Shown: positions 27,141 through 36,813, numbered from the stretch's first letter. The stretch: 64,000 bases of DNA from Roseateles asaccharophilus (GCF_004362405.1 NZ_SNXE01000002.1:248001-312000); one strand, 5' to 3'. Notes: generated from the sequence alone by a model not told the origin. A program made the numbers and translations.

Positions 27141-27883
27141 GCGACGTCCGGTACTCGCTGCGCGCCTGGACCTCGGCGGACGAGGCCGTGTGCGCCCAAT
27201 GGCGCAACCAGGCCGGTCAGCCTCCCGCGGCGCCCGCGCCCGAAGAGCAGGCCCTGGTGCTGTGCGATGCCGACGGTCGCCCCCAGGCCTGCGCCCGGCT
27301 GCGCCCACACCTGGGCCTGGACATCCCCCGCTACAGCTTCCACATCGGGCGGGCGGTGCATGCGGCGGCCGAGCTGGGCCTCTACCACTGTCAGGACACG
27401 CTCTTGCTGGGCAATGACCACACGGGGGAGGCCGAGCTGGTGGACCTGGCTTGTGCGCCCGACTGCCCGCAGCCCCAGCAGGCCTTGAGCGCCTTGCTGG
27501 AGGCCCTGCTCAAGCCCTGGCTGGCCGACCCCGCCAACCGCGGGCGTCAGCTGGTGGTGGAGCTGGCCGGCTGGCGGCGGGCCGATGGCCGCTCGCCCTT
27601 CTGGGACGGGCTGGGACGCCTTTTCTACCCCGCAGACCCGACCCCGCAGCGCGCGCGCTGGGGCGAGGCCTGGCCCGCGCATCTTGCCGCCCTGATGCCG
27701 CGTCAGACCCTGTATCTCTCCTTTCTGGCCGAACCGGCGCGACAGGCCCTGGGCCGCGCGCACGAGGGCGCCGCTCCGGCCCTGCAAGCCCTGGCGACCC
27801 AGGGCTTTGCCTACAGCCGTCATGTGCGCATCGATGACGGCGGCCCCATCTGGGTCTTGCAGGCCAGCACGCGGCTGGGCTGA
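27137..27883 (+). CDS. aruG: Diverged second arginine succinyltransferase subunit (AruG-like)
   Basis: A 248-residue protein that aligns with the C-terminal two thirds of its neighbour: GRSPFWDGLGRLFYPAD against GHSPFWDAVGRRFFNMDY, LMPRQTLYLSFLAEPARQALGRAH against LMPHSPVYVPLLPEAAQFAIGQLH, and IDDGGPIW against FDGGPTVE. It is about 100 residues shorter and more diverged than typical AruG, with a reduced N-terminal acyltransferase region. It overlaps aruF by ATGA. The simplest reading is a regulatory or structural partner of AruF. A weak CCCGC-TTG-GCGGG hairpin (27887-27899) follows the stop. Confidence 0.75.
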   Translation: MSDVRYSLRAWTSADEAVCAQWRNQAGQPPAAPAPEEQALVLCDADGRPQACARLRPHLGLDIPRYSFHIGRAVHAAAELGLYHCQDTLLLGNDHTGEAELVDLACAPDCPQPQQALSALLEALLKPWLADPANRGRQLVVELAGWRRADGRSPFWDGLGRLFYPADPTPQRARWGEAWPAHLAALMPRQTLYLSFLAEPARQALGRAHEGAAPALQALATQGFAYSRHVRIDDGGPIWVLQASTRLG

Positions 27884-27902
27884 ATCCCCGCTTGGCGGGT
27901 GG

Positions 27903-27944
27903 TCAACACTTCACAAGAAAACAATTTATAATTTCATAAATTGT
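27903..27944 (+). promoter_or_regulatory. Promoter with ArsR-type operator over the -10
   Basis: TATAAT (27927-27932) is a perfect -10; TCAACA (27903-27908) is a possible -35 with an 18-base spacer. The -10 is inside a perfect inverted repeat ACAATTTAT-AATTTC-ATAAATTGT (27921-27944). A repressor bound there would block RNA polymerase. This AT-rich block stands out against the GC-rich surroundings. Confidence 0.75.
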
Positions 27945-27996
27945 TGTACCCGAGGCGAGCTTGAGCTTTGGCCGCGGGATGTTCGTGAGGTGTGAT

Positions 27997-28320
27997 GTGA
28001 GTTCTGCCCTGGCGCTGGATGTCGAGCGGCTGCGTGAGGCGGCCGCGCAGGCCGTGTCCGCGCTCAAGTTGCTGGCCAACGAGGACCGCTTGTTGCTGCT
28101 GTGCCAGCTCTCGCAGGGTGAGGCCTGCGTGTCCGATCTGGAAGGCCGCCTGGGCATACGTCAGCCCACGCTCTCGCAGCAGCTGGGCGTGCTGCGCAAC
28201 GAGGGCGTGGTCGAGACCCGGCGCGAGGGCAAGAACATCTACTACCGCGTGGCCAGCCCCGAGCTGCTGCAGCTGCTGGCCACGCTTTACCGGCTCTACT
28301 GTCCGCAAGGAGATGACTGA
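27997..28320 (+). CDS. ArsR-family repressor (BigR/SqrR-like context)
   Basis: A 107-residue winged-helix repressor: [63 protein letters not shown]. Cysteines occur in [14 protein letters not shown] and RLYCPQ. Two of them could form a redox or persulfide sensor as in BigR/SqrR, consistent with the sulfur-transport genes after it. GTG 27997 is chosen for its Shine-Dalgarno GAGG (27987-27990); ATG 27979 would add six residues. It is the first gene of arsR-pmpA-pmpB and likely represses its own promoter. Confidence 0.85.
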   Translation: MSSALALDVERLREAAAQAVSALKLLANEDRLLLLCQLSQGEACVSDLEGRLGIRQPTLSQQLGVLRNEGVVETRREGKNIYYRVASPELLQLLATLYRLYCPQGDD

Positions 28321-28321
28321 G

Positions 28322-28750
28322 ATGAATATTGCCTGGTCTGCCTTTACCCCCTGGTCGGCCCTGGCCGGCGGCGCGCTGATCGGCCTGGCCGCTGCGCTCT
28401 TCGTGCTGCTCAATGGCCGCATCGCCGGCATCAGCGGCATCCTGGGCGGCCTGCTGCGCCCGGTGCGCGGCGATCTGGCCTGGCGCATTGCCTTTCTGGC
28501 CGGCCTGATCGGCGCGCCCCTGGTCTACGGCCTGTTCGCCCCCTTGCCGCAGCCCCAGATCGAGGCCGATACCGGCCTGCTGATTGCCGCGGGCCTGATC
28601 GTGGGCCTGGGCACGCGCTATGGCGCGGGCTGCACCAGCGGCCACGGGGTCTGCGGCCTCTCGCGCCTCTCGCCGCGCTCCCTGGTGGCCACGCTGGCCT
28701 TCATGGCGGCGGGCTTTGTCACCGTCTACCTGTTGCGTCACGTCTTCTGA
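28322..28750 (+). CDS. YeeE/YedE-family half-transporter (PmpA-like)
   Basis: A 142-residue membrane protein with about four helices and the conserved [21 protein letters not shown] motif of YeeE/YedE sulfur-compound channels. In full-length YeeE (thiosulfate uptake in E. coli) cysteines in such motifs relay the substrate; here the protein is split into two small genes. It starts two bases after arsR and is followed by the second half. The likely role is uptake or efflux of a reduced sulfur species under control of the ArsR protein. Confidence 0.85.
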   Translation: MNIAWSAFTPWSALAGGALIGLAAALFVLLNGRIAGISGILGGLLRPVRGDLAWRIAFLAGLIGAPLVYGLFAPLPQPQIEADTGLLIAAGLIVGLGTRYGAGCTSGHGVCGLSRLSPRSLVATLAFMAAGFVTVYLLRHVF

Positions 28751-28765
28751 AGCGGAGGGCCCATC

Positions 28766-29194
28766 ATGTCTGTGAAGAATCTTCTGGCCGCCCTGCTGGC
28801 GGGTCTGGTGTTTGGTCTGGGCCTGCTGGTCTCGGGCATGGCCGATCCGGCCAAGGTGCTGGGTTTTCTGGATCTGGCCGGGGCCTGGGACCCCTCCCTG
28901 GCCCTGGTGATGGCGGGCGCCATCGGCGTGGGCCTGCTGGCCTTCCGCGCGGCCGGTGGACGTGCGCGCTCCCTGCTGGACGAGGAGATGCGCCTGCCCA
29001 CCGCGCGCCAGATCGATCGCCGCCTGGTGCTGGGCAGCGTGGCTTTTGGCGTGGGCTGGGGCCTGGCGGGCTTTTGTCCCGGACCTGGCCTGGTGGCCCT
29101 GGGCCTGGGGCAGGGCAAGGCCCTGATCTTTGTGCTGGCCATGGTGGCCGGCATGCTGGTCTTCGAGTTGCTGGAGCGCGGCCGCCGGGCCTGA
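28766..29194 (+). CDS. YeeE/YedE-family half-transporter (PmpB-like)
   Basis: A 142-residue membrane protein with about four helices, the second half of the split YeeE/YedE pair. It has LVSGMADPAKVLGFLDLAGAWDPSLALVM and a cysteine motif GLAGFCPGPGLVALG, complementary to the motif of the preceding gene. The two probably associate into one pore. The stop codon lies in a hairpin shared with the convergent gene. Confidence 0.85.
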   Translation: MSVKNLLAALLAGLVFGLGLLVSGMADPAKVLGFLDLAGAWDPSLALVMAGAIGVGLLAFRAAGGRARSLLDEEMRLPTARQIDRRLVLGSVAFGVGWGLAGFCPGPGLVALGLGQGKALIFVLAMVAGMLVFELLERGRRA

Positions 29195-29210
29195 TGACGG
29201 ATCTCAGGCC
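29188..29210. terminator. Hairpin containing both convergent stop codons
   Basis: GGCCTGA (29188-29194) and TCAGGCC (29204-29210) form a perfect 7-bp stem with a 9-base loop. The left arm ends with the TGA of the pmpB-like gene; the right arm starts with the complement of the LuxR-type gene's TGA. No U-tract follows. Confidence 0.4.
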
Positions 29211-29746
29211 AGCAGCTTGTTGATCAGCTCGGGCGTGCTCGCGGCCTCGTACTTCTTCATCAGCCGGGCACGGTAGACGTCCACCGTGCGCGGGCTGATG
29301 TTGAGCCGCCGCCCGATCAGCTTGCTGGTCAGACCCTCGATCAGCAGGGCGGCGATCTCGCGTTCGCGGGCGGTCAGCTCGGCCGTCAGGCGCCGGCGCT
29401 GCGACAGGTCTTCAAAGCTCCAGATGCCCTCGGCATGGGGATCCAGCGGGTCCAGGGCGCGTCCGGTGACATGGCACCAGAACAGCTCCTGGCTGCCCAC
29501 TCTGCGCATCACGCGGTCATCGGCGTAATAGCCCTGGGCATCCAGCATGGCCACGATGCGCTGACCCGTGTGCTCGAACTCGGCCGGGCTGGGGTAGAGC
29601 ATGGCAAAGCTCTGGCCGATGAGCTGCTCGCGCTGGGCGCCGAACATCTTCAGCAGCTGCTCGTTGCAGTCCACGATCAGGCGCTGGCGCGAGAGCACCA
29701 GGCCGATGGGCGCACGCTCGAAGGCGGTGCGGTAATCCAGCCCCAT
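29204..29746 (-). CDS. PAS-LuxR transcriptional regulator
   Basis: A 180-residue regulator with an N-terminal PAS domain (about 5-115; APIGLVLSRQRLIVDCNEQLLKMFG, GQSFAMLYPSPAEFE, GSQELFWCHVTGRALDP) and a C-terminal LuxR/FixJ HTH (about 120-180; LTAREREIAALLIEGLTSKLIGRRLNISPRTVDVYRARLMKKY). There is no receiver domain, so the PAS domain is the likely sensor. ATG 29746 lies two bases after the stop of the thioesterase gene, forming a two-gene unit. The ligand is unknown. Confidence 0.87.
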   Translation of the reverse strand: MGLDYRTAFERAPIGLVLSRQRLIVDCNEQLLKMFGAQREQLIGQSFAMLYPSPAEFEHTGQRIVAMLDAQGYYADDRVMRRVGSQELFWCHVTGRALDPLDPHAEGIWSFEDLSQRRRLTAELTAREREIAALLIEGLTSKLIGRRLNISPRTVDVYRARLMKKYEAASTPELINKLLA

Positions 29747-29748
29747 GC

Positions 29749-30159
29749 TCAGAGCAGGGCGTAGGTGGTGCTGGCCTGCACGGCCAGCCGCCCGTCGGGG
29801 TTGAGCAGATCGATGCTGCCGAAGGCCAGGCTCTTGCCGCTGCGCAGCACCCGGGCTTGCACGATGCAATGATCGGCGGACACTGGGCGCAGAAAGCTGG
29901 TGTTGAGCTGCACCGTGGTCATGGGCCGGAACTCACCCAGCTCGGCCATCATGGCCAGCACCATGGCCGTGTCGGCGGCGGCCATGGCGGCCTGGCCGCA
30001 CATCACGCCGCCCACATGGACGTACTCGGGCTTGACCGGCAGGCGCAGCCGCACCTGCCCGCCGGGACCGCAGTCCAGCACTTCGAAACCCATGGCCGTG
30101 ATCCAGGGCGCGAAGATGCGCGGGATGGCGGCTTGTAGATCGGTGGCACTGAGAGGCAT
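29749..30159 (-). CDS. PaaI-family acyl-CoA thioesterase
   Basis: A 136-residue hotdog-fold protein with the PaaI signature region VHVGGVMCGQAAMAAADTAMVLAMM, and QLNTSFLRPVSADHCIVQARVLRSGKSLAFGSIDLLNPDGRLAVQASTTYALL. Members hydrolyse aryl- or acyl-CoA thioesters. It lies directly upstream of the PAS-LuxR regulator and divergent from the TonB-like gene across 245 bases. Substrate unknown. Confidence 0.85.
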   Translation of the reverse strand: MPLSATDLQAAIPRIFAPWITAMGFEVLDCGPGGQVRLRLPVKPEYVHVGGVMCGQAAMAAADTAMVLAMMAELGEFRPMTTVQLNTSFLRPVSADHCIVQARVLRSGKSLAFGSIDLLNPDGRLAVQASTTYALL

Positions 30160-30305
30160 GGCTGGGGGCTCTGGGGCTGTGCGGGGTGGCGCAATGGTAG
30201 CGGCAGGCGGGCGCTCCCCGGCTCGTGGGGGTGAACCCGGGCGGCGGCGGCTTCGGCTCGAAGGACAATGCCGGCCATGGAGTGGAGGCCGTGTCGGGCG
30301 CCTAG

Positions 30306-30332
30306 GCGTTCTGTGAAGCGTTCTGAGAAGCG
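30306..30332. repeat. Tandem GCGTTCTGNGAA repeat upstream of the TonB-like gene
   Basis: GCGTTCTGTGAA-GCGTTCTGAGAA-GCG: two 12-base units in direct tandem, each containing TTC-N3-GAA. They lie about 75 bases before the TonB-like start in the 245-base divergent gap (30160-30404). Possible regulator binding sites; otherwise nothing clear was seen in that gap. Confidence 0.4.
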
Positions 30333-30404
30333 TACTTTTCCCCGCTGCGTCGCAGCCGGGGCGCGCGCTGCTGCCTGGTCTAGGTCGGGCGCCAGGCTTG
30401 AGGC

Positions 30405-32174
<1,770 letters not shown>

Positions 32175-32186
32175 GCCGGTCCCGCT

Positions 32187-33347
32187 TCAGGGCATGTAGA
32201 CCACGCGCAGGCTGGCGTCCACCAGGCTCAGGGGCAGATAGCCGATGGCATTGGCATTGCGCTGCAGATGGCTCTTGGTCGATTCGGCGTCGCGCAGTTC
32301 CAGCGGTGGGCTGCGGCGCCCGCCAAACTGCTGGGCGGCCCAGCTGCTGCGGTATTGACCGGCGCTGAGCTGCAGCACGCCCTGCAGGAATTGCAGGCGT
32401 TCCGGGCCGGCACTCATGAGCGGGGCGGTCACCGTACTGGCCTCCAGCTGCTGGCGCTGGCCGGTATAGAGCTCGCTGAGCTGCTGGCGGTTGATGCGTC
32501 GCACACTGCTCTGTGTGGACACGACCACGGCCAGGGCCGGCTTGGTGTGCCTGGTCAGCAGCTGCTCGATGCGACCACGCTGCTGCAACTGCTCCAGGGC
32601 CTCCAGCACCAGACGGGGCTCGATGCGCGAGCGCGGGGACACGGCACAGCGATAGGCCTGGCTGCCCACCGGCAGGCGCCACTGGTCCAGGCTGCTCATG
32701 GATTCGCTGCCCGCATGCCAGCTCAGGACCTGGCGGCTCAGCAGACCGTAGGGGTGGCGGTTGAGCGCCAGCTTGCGCAGCAGTCGGTCCTCGCTGAGGG
32801 CATCGTCGCGCTTCAGACGCCCGTCGCCGAACAGGGCTTCCAGCGGGGGATAGGGGTGGCCCTGCAAGGTGCCCAGCACCGTGCCGCTGGCCAGCTGGCC
32901 CAGAGCGTCCACCGGTGCGGCGCTGACATGGCCGACCAGCATCAGGTTCAGATCGAACAGCGGTGCACTCCAGCGCAGGCTGGTTTCATAGCGAGGGCTG
33001 GGCACGATATTGCAGGCCAGATCGGCCTCGCCCTGTTCCAGCGCGCTTTCCACGCGCGCGCGCGGCATGGGCTGCAGCTCAGCGCGGCTGTGCAAATGTT
33101 CGGCCACGGCCCGCACCAGATCCAGATCCAGCCCCTCCGCCGGGGTGTTGTCGCGCCAAAGGATGAAGGGCGCCGAAAGGGACTGTGGCAGCAGCACCCG
33201 CAGCGGCGGTGGCGTCTGCGCCAGCACCGGGGGCGATGTCTGGAGAGCAGCGCTCATGCAGACCATGGAAACCAAGCGCCAGCGGGGCAGACCCCAGCGC
33301 CGACCCAGTTTGTGGCGGGCGTGGTCGGGGTGGTGCAACGCAGTCAT
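32187..33347 (-). CDS. Periplasmic protein with two substrate-binding-type domains
   Basis: A 386-residue exported protein. A signal peptide ends near residue 44 (MVCMSAALQTSPPVLAQ). A type 2 solute-binding domain resembling amino-acid binding proteins (about 49-270; LRVLLPQSLSAPFILWRDNTPAEGLDLDLVRAVAEHL) is followed by a short PstS-like domain (about 275-386; LAVVVSTQSSVRRINRQQLSELYTGQR, AIGYLPLSLVDASLRVVYMP). ATG 33347 is five bases after the porin-like gene's stop. No permease or ATPase gene is near, so it may be a sensor or porin partner rather than an ABC component. Function not assigned. Confidence 0.75.
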   Translation of the reverse strand: MTALHHPDHARHKLGRRWGLPRWRLVSMVCMSAALQTSPPVLAQTPPPLRVLLPQSLSAPFILWRDNTPAEGLDLDLVRAVAEHLHSRAELQPMPRARVESALEQGEADLACNIVPSPRYETSLRWSAPLFDLNLMLVGHVSAAPVDALGQLASGTVLGTLQGHPYPPLEALFGDGRLKRDDALSEDRLLRKLALNRHPYGLLSRQVLSWHAGSESMSSLDQWRLPVGSQAYRCAVSPRSRIEPRLVLEALEQLQQRGRIEQLLTRHTKPALAVVVSTQSSVRRINRQQLSELYTGQRQQLEASTVTAPLMSAGPERLQFLQGVLQLSAGQYRSSWAAQQFGGRRSPPLELRDAESTKSHLQRNANAIGYLPLSLVDASLRVVYMP

Positions 33348-33352
33348 GGCCT

Positions 33353-34663
33353 TCAGAACACGAAGTCCAGGCTGGCGCTGAGCAGCTGCACACGCCCGTC
33401 CCAGTTCTGGCCGGGCGCTAGGCTGATGTCGCCGCCGCGGGGCGTGCTGCGGTCCCTCAGCGCGGACCAGCGCTCGGCCTGCAGCTTGAGGGCCATGCCC
33501 TCGGCAAAGTCCCAACGCAGCCCGGCCAGCAGGATGCGCCTGTCGAAAGGGGATTGAAGACTGCGATCGAGCAGGTCCAGGCTGTTCTGTACCGCCGGCG
33601 GTGTGCCGGGGCGGGCCTGCAGACCCAGGGCTCGCTCATGGAAGCGGGTCTCGCCCACGGCGCCATAGGGCGTCCAGTCGCCCTGTCGCCGTGCCAGCTG
33701 CACATACCAGCCGCTGGCTTCCGGCGAGAACACCGAGTTGCCGCCACGCCGCGTGAACTCGCCTGTGAACTCGTAAGGCCCCGGCGTCCAGACCAGGGCC
33801 AGGGTCAGCAGTGCTCCCTGGATGTCGCGGGCGGGCGCCCGATCACTCAGCTTAGCGGCACAGTTGCCGCAAACGCTGCCGGGTTGCGACAGCGCGTCCA
33901 GCTCACGAGCCAGCCCCGAGTCCTCGATGTTGAAGCGGAAATCCGCCACACCGAGGCGCAGGGCCAGGTGTTCGCGCTGCCAGCGCAGCGCGGCCATGTG
34001 GGAGGACTTCACGTCGATGCGGCCACGTGTGAGCGTGAGGGTGTTGCGCCCGGTTGCGAGGTCCAGCAGCAGATTCCCGCCCCAGGCCGGCGCCGTCCAG
34101 CTCAGGGTCAGCGCATCGGTGGGGTAGGCACCATTGAGGCTGTACACCGTGGGCATGGGTCGTACCGCCGTATGGGCATAGCCCACCTTGGCGTTCTCGG
34201 ATGCCAACAGCAAGGGCAGGGGCTGGCGACCCAGCCGCAGGCGCCAGCTGGGGCTGAATTGCCAACCCAGGTAGAGCCATTGGGTGCTGGGCCGGAAGTT
34301 TCTGACCAGCTCGTCGCTGGCTTGCAGCTGCCAGACGGCTTCCAGGGTATCGCTGGCGGGCCAGCGCAGTTGCAGCCCCAGCACGGAGTCTCCGTCGGCG
34401 CGCCATTCGCCGTTCAGGGAGTGGCGCGGATTGCGTGTGCCCGGAGCGACGCCGACTACGGCGTCATCACCCCGATAGACGGCGACGCTGCCATAACCCG
34501 CCAGCTGCAAAGGGGGCAGGTCTTGCGCATGCACCGCGGCGCCAGCGCCGCATAGCATGGCCAGTGCCAGACCTAGTCGCGATCTGCTGCTCAAGCCCGT
34601 CCCCCGGTTTGCTCTGTTTGCCCCACCGCCAAGCGGCTTCGGCCTGCTTTCCATTCTAGGCAC
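33353..34663 (-). CDS. Outer-membrane porin-like beta-barrel protein
   Basis: A 436-residue (or shorter) exported protein with a signal peptide around residues 25-47 (SRLGLALAMLCGAGAAVHAQ) and alternating beta-strand sequence throughout (QLAGYGSVAVYRGDD, WLYLGWQFSPSWRLRLGRQPLP). A C-terminal phenylalanine (LSASLDFVF) is typical of barrel proteins. Two cysteines (VCGNC) may form a loop disulfide. The N-terminus is unusually long before the signal; ATG 34654 or a TTG after GGGGGACGGGC could be the true start. It sits between fliB and the dual binding protein with 5-6 base gaps. No specific family recognised. Confidence 0.65.
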   Translation of the reverse strand: MPRMESRPKPLGGGANRANRGTGLSSRSRLGLALAMLCGAGAAVHAQDLPPLQLAGYGSVAVYRGDDAVVGVAPGTRNPRHSLNGEWRADGDSVLGLQLRWPASDTLEAVWQLQASDELVRNFRPSTQWLYLGWQFSPSWRLRLGRQPLPLLLASENAKVGYAHTAVRPMPTVYSLNGAYPTDALTLSWTAPAWGGNLLLDLATGRNTLTLTRGRIDVKSSHMAALRWQREHLALRLGVADFRFNIEDSGLARELDALSQPGSVCGNCAAKLSDRAPARDIQGALLTLALVWTPGPYEFTGEFTRRGGNSVFSPEASGWYVQLARRQGDWTPYGAVGETRFHERALGLQARPGTPPAVQNSLDLLDRSLQSPFDRRILLAGLRWDFAEGMALKLQAERWSALRDRSTPRGGDISLAPGQNWDGRVQLLSASLDFVF

Positions 34664-34669
34664 GCTCCC

Positions 34670-35914
34670 TCAGAGCACCAGGGTGGCCAGCACCTCCAGG
34701 CGCAGCATATTGCTGGCCTGCAATTTGTCCATCACGGCCTTCATGAAGGTGGTGTTGTGCTCGATATTGCGTACGGTCACATAGACCACGCGCACGACGT
34801 CATCGATGCCGAACTCATCGCCGCGCTGTGCTGCCAGTCCGAGTACCAGGAACTTGATCAGGGCAAAGCGCACGGCCAGGTCCATGAACTCGCGTTCCAT
34901 CTCGGCCATGCCCCGGCGTGGGAACAGGGTCTTGTGGATGTCGTTGAGCAGATAGTTCTTCAGCATCATGGGGTGGGCCGCTTCCAGCGGTGCCCAGCGC
35001 TCGCGCAGGGCGGCCTCCAGGCGGGCCACGGCCACGTCGGCGCCCCGGTCCAGCTGCAGGCCTTGCTGCACCTCCTGGATCAGGGCGCGGAAGGAGGGGC
35101 GGCCCCGGTTGCTGCTGAGGTACTGCTGCATGGTCTCGAAGAGCAGGGCCAGCTGGGCCTCGCGCGGCACCTGCAGCTCCGCCAGCAGGCTGGGCAACTC
35201 GGCCAGATTCTGCGGGTTCAGATAGTGCTCCATGGCCTGGGCCAGTTCCAGATCGCCGGCAGGCCCCTGGGTCTGTATGCTGGCCATGCGGCGCAACATC
35301 AGTCCGGCCTGTACCAGGGACTGCGCCGCGTTGAGCAGGGGCAGCCGCACCAGGGCCTGGACCGCCTCCGAGATCAGCCGCGCATGGCGCCGTACCGGGT
35401 CGGCCTCGGTGGGCTCGGCAGCGTCGCGCCGGTAGGCCAGGGGCACCAGCTGGGCATTGGCGAAGGGCAGCTGCAGGCTCACCGGCTCCAGCGCGTCCTC
35501 AGCCCCCAGCGCCAGGCGAGCCGCCTCGGGGCAGCTCAGGCTGGCGTACATCAGATGATCCTGCCCATCCAGGCCGTAGGAGCGCGGGTACTGGGCGCAG
35601 GTGTCCGACAGGGCCTGCTCGCCCAGCTCCCCATGGATGCGGCACAGGCGGCTCTCGTCCAGAAAGGGGCAGCTGGCGTCGGGACGCAGCCGGATGCGGG
35701 CAAAAGCGGCATGGCTGCCCTTGTCCAGGCGCTCCAGGCTCTCGCGCATCAGGCCGGCCAGCGGTTCCTGGCGGACCTCGCGATACTTCTGGTAGCTGGC
35801 CTTGTCGATGGCCACGGTCCAGCCCGTGCAGCAGTTCTCGGGGCAACTGCCTCCGGCACAGCGAAACTGCTCCATATAGCGCGGGACGGTGGCGACGGGG
35901 CTGTGCTTTCCCAT
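34670..35914 (-). CDS. fliB: Flagellin lysine-N-methylase FliB
   Basis: A 414-residue member of the FliB family, which methylates lysines on flagellin. The cysteine cluster is intact: CAGGSCPENCCTGW near the N-terminus, then CPFLDESRLCRIHGELGEQALSDTCAQYPR and SCPEAARLAL, consistent with a metal or Fe-S site. No flagellin or flagellar gene is present in the window. It is the first gene of a run with the porin-like and dual-binding-domain genes, six bases apart. Identification of the family is good; the substrate in this organism is not shown. Confidence 0.88.
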   Translation of the reverse strand: MGKHSPVATVPRYMEQFRCAGGSCPENCCTGWTVAIDKASYQKYREVRQEPLAGLMRESLERLDKGSHAAFARIRLRPDASCPFLDESRLCRIHGELGEQALSDTCAQYPRSYGLDGQDHLMYASLSCPEAARLALGAEDALEPVSLQLPFANAQLVPLAYRRDAAEPTEADPVRRHARLISEAVQALVRLPLLNAAQSLVQAGLMLRRMASIQTQGPAGDLELAQAMEHYLNPQNLAELPSLLAELQVPREAQLALLFETMQQYLSSNRGRPSFRALIQEVQQGLQLDRGADVAVARLEAALRERWAPLEAAHPMMLKNYLLNDIHKTLFPRRGMAEMEREFMDLAVRFALIKFLVLGLAAQRGDEFGIDDVVRVVYVTVRNIEHNTTFMKAVMDKLQASNMLRLEVLATLVL

Positions 35915-36011
35915 GGGCTTCCTTGCTCAGTGCTGGCTGCACGATACCCCAGGGCTGAGTCACAGCGATATCCGTGTTGCCCCCGCGTGCATGCCATGGC
36001 GGCATCGCTGG

Positions 36012-36028
36012 CTAGGGGCGGCCCCTAG
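36012..36028. promoter_or_regulatory. Palindrome CTAGGGGC-G-GCCCCTAG upstream of scoA
   Basis: A 17-base perfect inverted repeat in the 194-base fliB/scoA divergent gap, about 80 bases before the scoA start. Possible operator for scoAB or fliB; no clear -35/-10 pair was seen. Confidence 0.35.
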
Positions 36029-36108
36029 TCAATACTACGTAAGCGCTTGGAGCCGGCTTCGGTAGTACGCTGTGGCCCGTCCGATTCGAACCAGACGGAG
36101 ACCTTTGC

Positions 36109-36813
36109 ATGAACAAGATCTACCCCAGCGCCGCCGAGGCGCTCAAGGGCGTGGTGGCCGATGGCCAGTTGCTGGCCGTGGGCGGCTTCGGCCTGTGCGG
36201 CATTCCCGAAGCCCTGATTGCCGCGCTGCGCGACAGCGGGGTCAAGAACCTGACCGTGATCTCCAACAACGCCGGCGTGGACGGCTTCGGCCTGGGCCAG
36301 CTGCTGGAGACCCGTCAGATCAAGAAGATGATCTCCAGCTATGTGGGCGAGAACAAGGAGTTCGAGCGCCAGTACCTGGCGGGCGAGCTGGAGCTGGAGT
36401 TTACGCCCCAGGGCACGCTTGCCGAGAAGCTGCGTGCCGGCGGCGCGGGCATCCCGGCCTTCTTCACCAAGACCGGCGTGGGCACCATCGTGGCCGAGGG
36501 CAAGGAGCTGCGCGAGTTCGACGGCGAGACCTATGTGATGGAGCGCGCCCTGGTGCCCGAGGTGGCTCTGATCAAGGCCGATATCGCGGACCGCTCCGGC
36601 AATCTGCGCTTCAACCTCACGGCGCGCAACTTCAACCCCGCGGCCGCCATGGCCGGCAAGATCTGCATCGTGGAGGTCGAGCGCATCGTGGCCACCGGCG
36701 AGATCGCGCCGGACGATGTGCATCTGCCCGGCATCTATGTGCACCGCATCGTGCACAACCCCACGCCCGAGAAGCGCATCGAGAAGCGCACCACCCGCGA
36801 TCGCAAAGTCTGA
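36109..36813 (+). CDS. scoA: 3-oxoacid CoA-transferase, subunit A
   Basis: A 234-residue alpha subunit of a succinyl-CoA:3-ketoacid CoA-transferase, which activates acetoacetate with succinyl-CoA for ketone-body or PHB-derived acetoacetate use. Family motifs: [13 protein letters not shown] near the N-terminus, [13 protein letters not shown] and [18 protein letters not shown]. The beta subunit starts 11 bases downstream, behind an AGGAG ribosome site. Confidence 0.95.
   Translation: MNKIYPSAAEALKGVVADGQLLAVGGFGLCGIPEALIAALRDSGVKNLTVISNNAGVDGFGLGQLLETRQIKKMISSYVGENKEFERQYLAGELELEFTPQGTLAEKLRAGGAGIPAFFTKTGVGTIVAEGKELREFDGETYVMERALVPEVALIKADIADRSGNLRFNLTARNFNPAAAMAGKICIVEVERIVATGEIAPDDVHLPGIYVHRIVHNPTPEKRIEKRTTRDRKV

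Noticed and set aside
22569-27883. The locus read simply as an arginine succinyltransferase (AST) operon with AstE
   Set aside because: Only the AstA-like genes are present; the secreted cyanophycinase and the CphZ-type position of the M14 gene fit cyanophycin use better. Other AST enzymes are absent.
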